NCBI RefSeq assembly: GCF_002261215.1
Contig: NZ_NEVS01000004.1
Coordinates: forward strand, 3,844,001 to 3,908,000
Origin: Bordetella genomosp. 11
Lineage (GTDB): Bacteria > Pseudomonadota > Gammaproteobacteria > Burkholderiales > Burkholderiaceae_B
DNA: 64,000 nucleotides
Reading direction: 5' to 3'
Position numbers and translations under genes: made by a program. The notes under the pieces are model-generated. The model was not told the DNA's origin. It worked only from the letters and a program-made list of their open reading frames with translations, and did no database searches. Below, one piece after another: positions 18,808-27,351 of the stretch (within the stretch, counting starts at the first letter, position 1; every line of letters begins with the position of its first letter).

Positions 18808-20906
18808 CACGTCGCCTCGACACCCAGTTCGGACAACAGGGGACCAAGATAATGGGCGTAGGCGCGCCAGCGGCCCTTGGCGTGCCGATAAATGGGCTGC
18901 CGCACCTCGTTCATGCTGGCGCCGCGCACGGGCCGCGGCGATCGGTGATACGCCAGGCAGGCGGGCTCCCAATGCAGGCCCAGGAACTCGACGAGCCGCC
19001 GGCTTTGCCCTTCCGGATCATCGACCAGCGCTTCGTAATCGACTTCGATGTAGCGGTCCGCCGGCAGTATCCGCCGCCAGCATGCCATCAAGGCATCGTA
19101 GGCCCGGTAGTAGCGCCCCAACTCCACCAGATCGCAGCTGTAGGCGTGCTCCGCGCCGAAGGGCTTGCTGAAGCAGGAAAGGCAGGTATCCACCGGATCG
19201 CGCCGGCAATGGATGATGCGGGCACGGGGAAGAATGCGCGCGATCAGCCCGGCATAGAGGAAGTTCGACGGTGTCCTGTCGATGACGCGGTCCTTTCCCA
19301 TGGACAGGGCGGCAAGCCTTTTCACGCAGGCATCGCCAAGCGCGTCCAGCGCCGACGGGTCTGCTTGCGCCATGCCTTCGGGAAAGCCGGCAATGCGCGA
19401 GACCAGATCGCGCATCAGCGGCAACTCTCCCGCGCCATGCACCCGTGAGTGCGAGGCCAATATCTGCTCCACCAGCGTCGTGCCGGATCGCGGCATGCCC
19501 ACGATGAAGACGGGCAGGTCACTGGCATTGCCGGCTTGCGCGGAAGCCGGCAATGCGGTGAAGGCATCCGCGATGCGCGTCATCCCGCCGGTCGCCACGC
19601 CGATGTCGAAATCGAAGCTGGCGCGCTTTTCGCGATTGGCCTCCACCAAATGCGCCCAGGCCTCTTTGGTGGCGCCGCAGTCCATGTAGGCCTTGCCCAG
19701 TGCGAAGCGCAGGGCGGTCCGGCGTGGGACGTCCCCCACGCGGTCTTCGCGCAACAGGGTTTCCATGGCGTCGATCGCCGGGTCGCCGCGCTCGAAGCGC
19801 GTCATATCGGCGCGCGCGCTCCACGCCTGCGCATTGTCGGGGTAGCACGCGAGCAGCCCATCCAGCACGGCGCGGGCCTCGCCGGCACGGCCCAGGATCA
19901 TCAGCAGCCGCGCCCGATTCAGCCACGCCGCTTCTCGCGCGATACCGGGGAGCGACATCGCCCGATCGAACGAATCCAATGCTTCTTCGAAGCGATCCTG
20001 CGCCTGCTGCGCCTCGCCGAGCATGTTGTAGGCGTCGGCGTTCTGCGGCGCGGCAGCCACGGCCTGGCCGGCTGCCTCCAGCGCCGCCTGGAGCTGGCCG
20101 CATTGCAGCAGCAGCCTGGCCTTGGCAAGCAGCCCGCCTGCATGCAAGGGAGCGAAGGCGAGCAAGGCCTCGATCCAATGCAGGGCCTGGTCCGGGCGTT
20201 GCCGCGCGGCTTCGATGCCAGCCATGTTGATGTACGCGTCGGCCAGGCGGGGGTTGTAGTCGATGGCCAGCTGTGCGGCCTCGGCGGCTTCTGCGTATTC
20301 GCCCAGATCGCTCAGCAGGAAGGCAAGGTTGCTGTGCGCTTCCGCGTAAGCGGGGTGCAGCGCCAGGGCCTTGCCGTATTCGGCCCGCGCATCGGCCAGC
20401 CGGCCGGCGCGTTTGTAGGTATTGCCCAGATTGTTGTGGGCCTCGGGACTATCGGGCAGGATCGCAACGACGCGCTCCAGGCACGTCGCGCTTTCGTCGT
20501 AGCGTCCGCATTCCTGCAAGACAATGCCCAAATTGTTCCAGGCGGTGGGAAGCTCGGGCGCGAGCCGGGTGGCCTGGCGGCCCGCGGCCTCCGCCTCGGC
20601 CAGCAGGCCCTGCTGGCGGCACATTTCCGCCAGATTGCTGAAGTACACCGCCGGGGCGCGCGGCGCCTGGCAAGCCCCGCGCAGGTACTCAACGGCCAGC
20701 TCGAGTTTGCCGTAGGCGTGCGCGATCAGCCCCAGCAAATGCAGCGCGTCCGCCTGCCCCGGCCATGCCTCCAGCACCCGTCGGGCCAGCATCTCCGCCT
20801 GCGCCGCCTGGCCCGCATTCCAGTGTGCATAGGCCTGTTGCAGTACTTGCGTCAGGTCCGGTTGCGGTTCGGCGGCGGGTGGCGGCGCGGGGCGTTTGCG
20901 GGTCAT
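18807..20906 (-). CDS. TPR-repeat sulfotransferase
   Basis: A 699-residue protein with about ten tetratricopeptide repeats (residues ~20-400; consensus pieces such as AWNNLGIVLQECGRYDES and AHNNLGNTYKRAGRLADA). A C-terminal sulfotransferase domain follows. The PAPS 5'-phosphosulfate loop is GMPRSGTT (470-477) and the 3'-phosphate motif is CRRDPVDTCLSCF (~567-579). Such enzymes transfer sulfate from PAPS to hydroxyl groups of tyrosine, sugars or lipids, and the TPR part usually binds the acceptor protein. It begins 23 bases after the autotransporter stop and overlaps the following TPR/GT gene by four bases. The obvious candidate acceptor is the autotransporter encoded first, though this is inference. 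No signal peptide is seen, so it acts in the cytosol before export. Confidence 0.85.
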   Translation of the reverse strand: MTRKRPAPPPAAEPQPDLTQVLQQAYAHWNAGQAAQAEMLARRVLEAWPGQADALHLLGLIAHAYGKLELAVEYLRGACQAPRAPAVYFSNLAEMCRQQGLLAEAEAAGRQATRLAPELPTAWNNLGIVLQECGRYDESATCLERVVAILPDSPEAHNNLGNTYKRAGRLADARAEYGKALALHPAYAEAHSNLAFLLSDLGEYAEAAEAAQLAIDYNPRLADAYINMAGIEAARQRPDQALHWIEALLAFAPLHAGGLLAKARLLLQCGQLQAALEAAGQAVAAAPQNADAYNMLGEAQQAQDRFEEALDSFDRAMSLPGIAREAAWLNRARLLMILGRAGEARAVLDGLLACYPDNAQAWSARADMTRFERGDPAIDAMETLLREDRVGDVPRRTALRFALGKAYMDCGATKEAWAHLVEANREKRASFDFDIGVATGGMTRIADAFTALPASAQAGNASDLPVFIVGMPRSGTTLVEQILASHSRVHGAGELPLMRDLVSRIAGFPEGMAQADPSALDALGDACVKRLAALSMGKDRVIDRTPSNFLYAGLIARILPRARIIHCRRDPVDTCLSCFSKPFGAEHAYSCDLVELGRYYRAYDALMACWRRILPADRYIEVDYEALVDDPEGQSRRLVEFLGLHWEPACLAYHRSPRPVRGASMNEVRQPIYRHAKGRWRAYAHYLGPLLSELGVEAT

Positions 20907-20929
20907 CTCGGGTATGGCGGTGGGCGCGG

Positions 20930-23900
20930 TCAGAACCGGTAGCGCCCCTGCAGCTGGAAAGCCTGCGCCGAGACATTGCCGGTATCGAAAAGGCGATCGT
21001 AACTCGCCGTGATATCGACCGCCTTGCCCAGTGGCAGCGTCAGGCCCACGCCCGCCGTCAGCATGCCGCGCGACGGTGCCACGCCGGGCAGCGTGAAGCG
21101 CGTGCCGTCGCTGGCCGCGGCCGCGACGGTGCGGCTGGCGTCCAGGGTTTCATAGGCATAGCCCACCCGCGCCTCGACCAGTGCGGGCCGCGCCGCCCCC
21201 GTGGTGAAGGGCAGGCCCACGGCCAGCTGCGCGTACGGCTGCAGGCTGTTGATGTCCTGCGAGCCGACGTGCAGGTTCTGGCTGGTCGAACCGTTTTCGC
21301 CGAAGCTGTCGGCATGGAAGTACTGGTAGCGCAGGCCCACGCGCGGCGTGATCGTGAAGCGGCCCGTCGCCAGCGGCAGGCTGGCCTGCAGCCCGGCGGT
21401 GATCTCCTGGCCGTCCGTATCGCCCTTGGCGCTGCCCAGTCCCGCGAAGGAGCGCCGCGATTGCAGGAAGTCGTAGGCCGCGCCCACCGTGGCAGCCACG
21501 TCGACCGGCCCCAGCCGGCGGCTGCCATAGCCGGCCACGCGCACCGTGTCGATCTTGCCGCTGGCATCGTCCTCGGAGACATCGGTGTGGCTATAGCCGC
21601 CGGCGATACCCAGCGTCCAGTCGCCCACCTGGTGATCCAGCCCGGTCAGGAAACCGTAGTGGCTGTCCTTGTAGCTGGGCGCGTCGTCGTTGCCGCGCAC
21701 ATGCGCCGTATCCGAGACGATCTGCGCCCAGGCCTGGCGGCCGGGGCGTGCGCAGTCGGCCGCCGACGCGGCGTCCGCGCAGGCTTGTCCCAGGCGCGAG
21801 AGCAGCGTTTCGTTCACTCGCTGGCCTTCGCGGATGGCGGCCGAGCCCATGGCCCCGAAGATGGTGGCGTTGGTGGGCTTGACGACCACCGTGCCGCCGC
21901 CCGTGCCGCCACCGTTATCCGTACCGCCGTTATCGGTGCCCGCCGGCGACAGCGTCAGCGTGCTGCCATCGGCCAGCCTCTGCACGCTTTGCGCGAGTTC
22001 GGCCGGCGCGTTGCTGGTCACGCTGGAGAACTGGCCGCTCACGCTGGACGCATCGATGATGCGGTAGGACGCGGCGCTATAGGTGCCCGGCCCGTACAGC
22101 ACGTTCAAGGTCCCGCCCAGCGTCGCCGTTCCGCCGACCTTCAGCTGCGAGGCCGCGGTGGGGCTGACATCGACGAACAAGGTGCCCGAGGGCGACTGCG
22201 TATAGTTGCCCGCGATGGTCAGCGTGCCGATGGATCCGCCCGGCCGCACCACACCGTTGTTGGTGACGCTGCCGCCGATCGTGCCGTGTCCGCGCAGGGT
22301 CCCGGCCGATCCCACGGCAACGTCGCCCAGGATGCTGGCGCCGGCGTGGTCGGCATCGCCGATCTCCAGCGTACCGGCATCGACCGTCGTGCCGCCGGAG
22401 TAGGTATTCGCGCCGTTCAGGATCAGCAGGCCGTTGCCCGTCTTGGCCAGCCCGCCGTTGCCCTGGAGCACCGAATCGATGGTGGCGTTGACGTTGTCGT
22501 CCACTTCGATGGCCGAGGCGGCGGCGGTCAGGTTGATCGGACTGCCCGTGACCCGGTAGCCGTCGGTGGAAAACTGCATGCCGCTGACCTTGATCGCGCC
22601 CAGGCTGTTGTCCACCGTGACGGTGCCGGCGGTGCCGCCGAATACCGGGCGCACATCGGCGGTATCGAGCTTGCCATTGCTGGTGCCATCGGTACTGGTC
22701 CAGTTCGTGCCGGTCGCCGTCCAGGTGCCGGAGCCGCCGGCGATGGTGCCGTCCGCGGCGGTGTTGGCGCCGTCCCAGTAATGATGCTGGGCATCGGGCG
22801 CCAGCGTGGCGACCAGGTTGCCGCCGACCGTGCTCAGCTGCGCGAGCAGGCCGTTGTTCACCGAGACGAATGCCGTGTTGCCGCTATAGGCGGCGCTGCC
22901 CGCCGCGCGCACGACGGAGTAGGTCTGTCCCGCGGCCAGGCTGCTTCCGCTCAGGCTGATGGCCGAGTTGCTGACCGACGCGCTGCCACTGACGTCCAGA
23001 TACCCGTACGTCGTGGCGTTGGCCGCGTTGATCGCCAGGCCGCCGCCGGTCTGGGTGTAGTCGCCGTGCACGGTGATGGGATTGTTGATCTGCAGGGTCG
23101 CGCCGTTGTTGATCACGGCATAGCCGGCATTCACCCCGATGTCGTCGTTCAACAGCAGATTGCCGCTGGTGAAAACCAGGTTGGCCCCCGTGAGCTTGAT
23201 GAAGCCTTTGTCGGTTTCGGCCAGGCCGCCGCTCAGGCCGGTCAGCGTACCGATGGCCGTGCCGCTGCCGCCCGCGATCGTCAGGTCCTGCGTGCTGGCG
23301 GACGTGATGTCGCCGGCGATAAGACCGCTGTTGGCGATCGGCCCGATCGTGCTGATGTTATCGACCTCGATGGCGTTGTACAGGCCGGTGATGGTGCCGC
23401 TGTTCGTGACGGAACCGACGCTACCGCCCACCTGGGCCAGGATGCCGGCATAGGGACCGGAGGGGTTGCCGATGATCGTGCCGCCCGCGCCGCCAGAGAT
23501 CAGGCCGGAGTTGTCGATCGCCTGGATGGTACCGGCCACCGCGGCCACGCCGGAGAGGCTGCCCGAGATCGTGCCGGTATTCGTCAGGCTGCCCACGGTA
23601 CTCGTATTGAGCGCGAGGACGCCAAACATGCCGTTCACCAGACCGCTGTTGTCGACGCTTCCTATACCGCCGCCGTTCTGGGAGACGACTGCGAATCCGA
23701 CGTTGGAAACATTGGTCTGGGAACCCAGGATGGTCCCGCTGTTGGCCAGGGTGCTTATCGTGCCGCCATTGTTGTCCACCCCCGCGATCCCGCTGCCAGC
23801 CGAGCTGGTACCCGCAATAAACCCCAGATTGTTCAACCGCACGATAGTACCGGCGTTGCTTACGCCCACACCGGTACCCGTGATGTATCCGTTGGCCGAG

Positions 23901-24376
23901 TTGATCATGGAGCGGATCGAACCGGTGGAAGTGTTCTGGACGCCCATCGTTGTCCAGGCACTCCCAGTCCCCACCACGGCGCCATTGTTCTTCAGCGAGT
24001 CGATCTTGCCCAGGTTCTGGATACCCAGATCCACGCCCACGATGGTACCGAAGTTGGACAGCTCCCGGCCGGATAGGGTGTTGTTAGCCTGGATGGCGAA
24101 GGACGCGCCCGAAATGGTTCCCGTTGCCATGACGGAAAAATCGCCGCCAGTCCACTCATAGCATCCCGTCGACGAATTCACGATGGTGCCCGTCCCCGCC
24201 GTGGTGCAGGGAACGGCCGCTGCGATGCCGGGAAGCAGGCTTGCCGCCAGCAGCGAGCCGGTCAGAATCTGCAAAGGTCCCGTCTGCCGCAAGGCCATGC
24301 CGGCCTTCGGCATGGCGCCATGTCGAAATGAGTGATTGCCTTGCTTGCCCTGCTTCTGCTTGTGCTTCTTCTTCAC
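20930..24376 (-). CDS. Type Va autotransporter with beta-helix passenger
   Basis: Surface or secreted autotransporter of 1148 residues. A long basic N-terminus precedes a hydrophobic segment ending at about residue 54 (LLAASLLPGIAAA). The passenger carries many short imperfect repeats of the NSGTI/NNGLI type (residues ~80-420) and a PATR motif (LAKTGNGLLILNGANTYSGGTT, near 640), all beta-helix features. A Gly/Asn/Thr linker leads to the 12-strand beta-barrel (about 870-1148), which ends in the outer-membrane signature Tyr-Arg-Phe. The start is GTG at 24376, preceded by GGAG. No protease triad was recognised, so an adhesin-like role is more likely. It heads a run with the TPR-sulfotransferase and TPR-glycosyltransferase genes. 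A long open frame on the opposite strand is a shadow. Confidence 0.93.
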   Translation of the reverse strand: MKKKHKQKQGKQGNHSFRHGAMPKAGMALRQTGPLQILTGSLLAASLLPGIAAAVPCTTAGTGTIVNSSTGCYEWTGGDFSVMATGTISGASFAIQANNTLSGRELSNFGTIVGVDLGIQNLGKIDSLKNNGAVVGTGSAWTTMGVQNTSTGSIRSMINSANGYITGTGVGVSNAGTIVRLNNLGFIAGTSSAGSGIAGVDNNGGTISTLANSGTILGSQTNVSNVGFAVVSQNGGGIGSVDNSGLVNGMFGVLALNTSTVGSLTNTGTISGSLSGVAAVAGTIQAIDNSGLISGGAGGTIIGNPSGPYAGILAQVGGSVGSVTNSGTITGLYNAIEVDNISTIGPIANSGLIAGDITSASTQDLTIAGGSGTAIGTLTGLSGGLAETDKGFIKLTGANLVFTSGNLLLNDDIGVNAGYAVINNGATLQINNPITVHGDYTQTGGGLAINAANATTYGYLDVSGSASVSNSAISLSGSSLAAGQTYSVVRAAGSAAYSGNTAFVSVNNGLLAQLSTVGGNLVATLAPDAQHHYWDGANTAADGTIAGGSGTWTATGTNWTSTDGTSNGKLDTADVRPVFGGTAGTVTVDNSLGAIKVSGMQFSTDGYRVTGSPINLTAAASAIEVDDNVNATIDSVLQGNGGLAKTGNGLLILNGANTYSGGTTVDAGTLEIGDADHAGASILGDVAVGSAGTLRGHGTIGGSVTNNGVVRPGGSIGTLTIAGNYTQSPSGTLFVDVSPTAASQLKVGGTATLGGTLNVLYGPGTYSAASYRIIDASSVSGQFSSVTSNAPAELAQSVQRLADGSTLTLSPAGTDNGGTDNGGGTGGGTVVVKPTNATIFGAMGSAAIREGQRVNETLLSRLGQACADAASAADCARPGRQAWAQIVSDTAHVRGNDDAPSYKDSHYGFLTGLDHQVGDWTLGIAGGYSHTDVSEDDASGKIDTVRVAGYGSRRLGPVDVAATVGAAYDFLQSRRSFAGLGSAKGDTDGQEITAGLQASLPLATGRFTITPRVGLRYQYFHADSFGENGSTSQNLHVGSQDINSLQPYAQLAVGLPFTTGAARPALVEARVGYAYETLDASRTVAAAASDGTRFTLPGVAPSRGMLTAGVGLTLPLGKAVDITASYDRLFDTGNVSAQAFQLQGRYRF

Positions 24377-24703
24377 GGCCTTTTACTCCGCGTCGCGCTC
24401 CCCGCGACGTCATGTTTTGCGTGGACAGCAGGCCAATGCTCGTGCGCGCAACGCGCGGGACAAGGGCCCAGGCTGCATGGGGAGGGCAGAAGGTACCGTG
24501 CGTCATCGATCTTTAATTTGTGCAAAAACACCGGAAAACGCGGTGTTTTCGTCAGGGGCGCGCAATATTTCGATTTATTGCTCTGCGCTAGCGAAGAAAT
24601 GCACGGGCGGATTCATCCGCGCTTCGCCGATACCGGAAGCGACGGTTCGCCAACGCCCGGAAGCCGAGACACGCCCCTTGCCTTGGTCGTGGCGCGGGCG
24701 TTC
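24377..24703. other. Intergenic region between the autotransporter and the NHLP-like genes
   Basis: This 327-base gap holds the terminator of the ThDP-NHLP operon at 24524-24549. It must also contain the autotransporter promoter downstream of that hairpin. It is locally AT-rich around 24515-24590. No small ORF with a ribosome-binding site was found. Confidence 0.6.
24524..24549 (-). terminator. Rho-independent terminator of the ThDP/NHLP operon
   Basis: A perfect 9-bp stem (24525-24533 with 24541-24549) encloses a 7-base loop. On the minus strand it ends in TTTTT, and on the plus strand in TTTT. It separates the NHLP genes from the autotransporter gene. Confidence 0.7.
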
Positions 24704-25072
24704 CTACATTTGCGAGATGTCGAGACCCATCTTCTTCTGCGCCGCCAGCCGCATCTCGCGCACCAGCCATTTCTGTTTATCGTCCGGGATGAAGAAGCCG
24801 CCGATTCCGGATGAAAAAAGCAGATCGAAGACTCGTTCCGTAACCTGGCTCAACTCCTGCTCCAGGTCCGCGTCGGCCTGCGGCCTCGGAGGCACCATGA
24901 TGACGATGGTATCCAATACCTGCTCGATGATCTCGATCTTAAGATCCGGGCCGGGCGTGTAGCCGAACGCTTCGCAAACGAGCCTGACCGGGTCAGCAAG
25001 CAACCGCGCGCGATAGTCTGGGTCGGTGGCGATACGTTCATAATTCTTTTCGACGAAGTCGGTATTGCTCAT
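24704..25072 (-). CDS. NHLP (nitrile-hydratase-like leader) domain protein, second of pair
   Basis: A 122-residue protein. Residues ~8-65 match the nitrile-hydratase-alpha-like leader (NHLP) domain: DPDYRARLLADPVRLVCEAFG, then KIEIIEQVLDTIVIMVPPRP. The C-terminal ~55 residues are charged and helical (LSQVTERVFDLLFSSGIGGFF, KQKWLVREMRLAAQ) and align with the tail of the neighbouring protein, so the two are paralogues. RiPP precursors with NHLP leaders normally end in Cys/Ser/Thr-rich cores; this one does not. Its start overlaps the upstream gene's stop (ATGA). No RiPP-modifying enzyme or export ABC gene is nearby. It may be a subunit or partner of the ThDP enzyme encoded upstream. Function unknown. 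Confidence 0.75.
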   Translation of the reverse strand: MSNTDFVEKNYERIATDPDYRARLLADPVRLVCEAFGYTPGPDLKIEIIEQVLDTIVIMVPPRPQADADLEQELSQVTERVFDLLFSSGIGGFFIPDDKQKWLVREMRLAAQKKMGLDISQM

Positions 25073-25404
25073 GGCTGACTCTCCACCGTTCGGGCAGCAT
25101 TGCGCAGGGCGAGCAGCTTGAACTTGGCCTCCACGGGAACGAGCCAGATGAAAAGGCCCTGGCTGGACCAGAGATCCATCTGGTTAAGCGGTGTCGAAGG
25201 CACTGGCGATTGGAGCCCGCGAGCGGGCGGAATGGTGAAGTAGACCCTGTCTCGACGCTGCAGCACCACCTTGACCTTGACGCCAGCCGGTACCGCTACG
25301 CCCATGGCTTTGAGCGCCTCGATTGGATCGTTCTCCACCTGGTAGGCGAATTGATCGTCCGTCCAGACTCGCTTTGTCAGCTCTCGCTCAAAATCGCCAG
25401 ACAT
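25069..25404 (-). CDS. NHLP (nitrile-hydratase-like leader) domain protein, first of pair
   Basis: A 111-residue protein with an NHLP domain at residues ~5-60: KRVWTDDQFAYQVENDP, EALKAMGVAVPAGVKVKVV and YFTIPPA. The acidic DP followed by VPxGVxVxVV and the IPP ending are the family hallmark. The C-terminal tail contains NQMDLWSSQGLFIWLVPVEA and a basic helix, with no cysteine anywhere in the protein. A good ribosome-binding site (AGGAG) precedes the ATG. It follows the ThDP enzyme by 61 bases and is coupled to its paralogue. Burkholderia-type NHLP proteins also occur as tandem pairs; those are annotated as putative TOMM bacteriocins, but the core needed for that chemistry is missing here. Confidence 0.78.
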   Translation of the reverse strand: MSGDFERELTKRVWTDDQFAYQVENDPIEALKAMGVAVPAGVKVKVVLQRRDRVYFTIPPARGLQSPVPSTPLNQMDLWSSQGLFIWLVPVEAKFKLLALRNAARTVESQP

Positions 25405-25465
25405 GGCCGTCTCCTGTATGTTGCCCGGATTGAAATGCCGCGGGAGACGCGGCTCCGCCGCAAGC

Positions 25466-27073
25466 TCAGGGCTCGCGATCGATGATCAGGAAGCTCGGGC
25501 CGGCATGCGCGAGCGCACGGGAAAGAACGCCGCCCACGACATCAAGGCTCGAGATCCGCTCGGTGCGCGCGCCGAAACCCTCGGCGATTTTTTGCATGTC
25601 CACATTCGGGTCACTGAAATCCAGGCCGACGAAATGCGTGGTCTCGAAGGTCGTCCTCATCTCGTTGCACCACAGATCCTTCAGCAGGCGATATTCGTGG
25701 TTCACGAAGCAGACAAAGACACAAGGAATGGCGTATTTCGCCGCGGTCCAAAGGGCGTGGATCGAGTACATGCTGCCACCATCGCCGACGAAGCATACGG
25801 CGGGCTTTCCCGTCGCGAGTCCGATCCCAACGCCGAGCGGCATCGCCCAACCCAACCCGCCGCCGCGAGGCGAGAAATGGACATTGCGGAATCCCAGCGC
25901 CGTTGCCATCTCCTGCACGATCGCATCCTCGGAAGACCCCTCCGTGATGACGTGGGTCATGCGGTCGAGATGGCGCAACACCGAGAGAATAAGCGCATTG
26001 CTCGCGTGCGCTCCGGAAGCGGGATACTTGGCGTCCAGGGCAGCCTCGTCGATCGCCCGCACGGCAGCCGCCTTTGCCTCGCCGCCCAGCGCTGCCGCGA
26101 GCGCATTCAGCGTTGCATGGATATCGCCAAGTACGGCGATATCGCACGGGAAGTCGAACCCCAGCTGGCCGGCCGCGGGCGCGAGCTGGATAACCCGCAG
26201 CTCGGGCGGCAGCGCCGAAAGACCATCATAGGTAAAACTGTCGACCTTCTCGCCGATCAGCAGCATCGTGTGATAGCGGCTCAAGGCTTCATTGATCCTG
26301 CGCGTCGTCGGAGGAAGTTGGCCGCGGAAGTTGGGATGCAGCGGATCGACCGTGCCTTGCACATGGAAGGGAGCAGCGTAGATGTCCGCCCCGAGCGCAC
26401 TGGCGATGCGGCTGACGGCGTCGATGCCATGCGCCGCCCCCACTGCATAGTCGGTGACGATGACGAGCTTGCCCGCGGGAACGCCCTTGAGAACGCCGGC
26501 AAGCTCGCCGATGCCGCACGGCACCGCATCCTCGATGATCCGGGTCCTCTTGAAGGTGGTGCAGCCGGTTTCCTCCAGCATGAAGTTCATGGGAATGGAG
26601 AGAAACACGGGGCCGGCGGGCTGGAGCCGCGCCTGCAAATAGCAGCGCTGCAAGGCGACGGCAAGGTCGTCCGTGCGCGTCACCTCGTAGGCATACTTGG
26701 TGGCGGTCCCGGCGAGCGTGGTGTTGGGCGCGCCGAGTACGGGATTATGGATGAGAAAACGGGAATCCTGCTGGCCATTGATAACCAGAAGCGGGACGCC
26801 GGACATGAGCGCGTTGCGCATGTTGAACATACCGTTGGCGAGACCCGGATAGGTGTGCAGGCTGACAACGGACGGCGCACCCGTGATCAGGGCATAGCCG
26901 ACGGCAATACCCACGGCGCTGGATTCGTGGAGGGCCAGGACGTAGGTCGCCTTCGATGCCGCCACGGCCGCGAGGAAGGACGTTTCCGTTGTGCCGGGAT
27001 TGCCGAACACGAACGGAATGCTATAGGTCTCAAGAAAATCCTGGATGAGCTCACCACCTGTCCGGTTTCCCAT
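25466..27073 (-). CDS. ThDP-dependent enzyme resembling benzoylformate decarboxylase
   Basis: A 535-residue three-domain thiamine-diphosphate enzyme. The PYR domain has FGNPGTTE (23-30), the catalytic Glu50 in ALHESSAVGIA and a His at 73 (SLHTYPG) placed like His70 of benzoylformate decarboxylase. The PP domain carries the cofactor motif GDGG (430-433) ending at N458. Family members decarboxylate 2-keto acids or join aldehydes; the substrate is unknown. It is followed on the same strand by two NHLP-domain proteins, an unusual partnership. The start ATG has GGAGGAG upstream. An FNR/FixK-like dyad lies about 160 bases upstream, and a LysR gene lies behind it on the same strand. Confidence 0.88.
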   Translation of the reverse strand: MGNRTGGELIQDFLETYSIPFVFGNPGTTETSFLAAVAASKATYVLALHESSAVGIAVGYALITGAPSVVSLHTYPGLANGMFNMRNALMSGVPLLVINGQQDSRFLIHNPVLGAPNTTLAGTATKYAYEVTRTDDLAVALQRCYLQARLQPAGPVFLSIPMNFMLEETGCTTFKRTRIIEDAVPCGIGELAGVLKGVPAGKLVIVTDYAVGAAHGIDAVSRIASALGADIYAAPFHVQGTVDPLHPNFRGQLPPTTRRINEALSRYHTMLLIGEKVDSFTYDGLSALPPELRVIQLAPAAGQLGFDFPCDIAVLGDIHATLNALAAALGGEAKAAAVRAIDEAALDAKYPASGAHASNALILSVLRHLDRMTHVITEGSSEDAIVQEMATALGFRNVHFSPRGGGLGWAMPLGVGIGLATGKPAVCFVGDGGSMYSIHALWTAAKYAIPCVFVCFVNHEYRLLKDLWCNEMRTTFETTHFVGLDFSDPNVDMQKIAEGFGARTERISSLDVVGGVLSRALAHAGPSFLIIDREP

Positions 27074-27351
27074 GGCTCCTCCGATCAGAACGGACGCTCT
27101 CGGTTAGCGCCCCAGGGGCTGGCGCCGGTGTGGCTCTCGTCGCGGAATTGCCGCGTCGAGGCATCCGACGCATGCGTCATATTCCGCACGCCCCTTCCAT
27201 GCTGCAATCGCAATCCCGCAAGCACTTTGACCCACGTCAAAGACTCGTCGTTTGACATGCCTTCGATAAACCGCGTGATAGGCCGAATCAATGAAGCGTC
27301 GCCAAGTGGGCGAACACGGTCAAAGAAAGTCGGCGTCTTGATCGATCGCCG
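27074..27351. other. Leader region of the ThDP/NHLP operon
   Basis: This 278-base gap between the LysR stop and the ThDP gene start contains the FNR/FixK-like dyad at 27225-27242. I see no convincing coding frame with a ribosome-binding site; a 68-codon minus-strand frame here looks fortuitous. Confidence 0.6.
27225..27242. promoter_or_regulatory. FNR/FixK/Anr-type binding dyad
   Basis: A perfect 18-base inverted repeat, CTTTGAC-N4-GTCAAAG, contains TTGA-N6-TCAA, the core shared by FNR, FixK and Anr sites. A class II promoter from it would start near 27192, ~119 bases before the ThDP gene. It suggests induction at low oxygen. Confidence 0.6.

Noticed and set aside
20765..24076. A 1103-codon plus-strand frame opposite the autotransporter
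   Set aside because: It is antisense to a gene with clear signal peptide, PATR repeat and beta-barrel. Its translation is Arg/Gly/Ala-rich without domains, as expected for frame shadows in GC-rich DNA.
23200..24100. A DNA repeat array or CRISPR
   Set aside because: The recurrent short motifs are in frame and encode NSGTI-type beta-helix repeats of the autotransporter; spacing is irregular and there are no cas genes.
24704..25404. Two RiPP (TOMM bacteriocin) precursors
   Set aside because: The NHLP leaders are real, but the tails lack Cys/Ser/Thr-rich cores, and no cyclodehydratase, lanthionine synthetase or peptidase-transporter gene is nearby.
27199..27215. A sigma-54 promoter before the ThDP gene (GG-N10-GC followed by TTGCA-like bases)
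   Set aside because: The -12 half fits, but the -24 half lacks TGGCA; the FNR-type dyad nearby is a better explanation.
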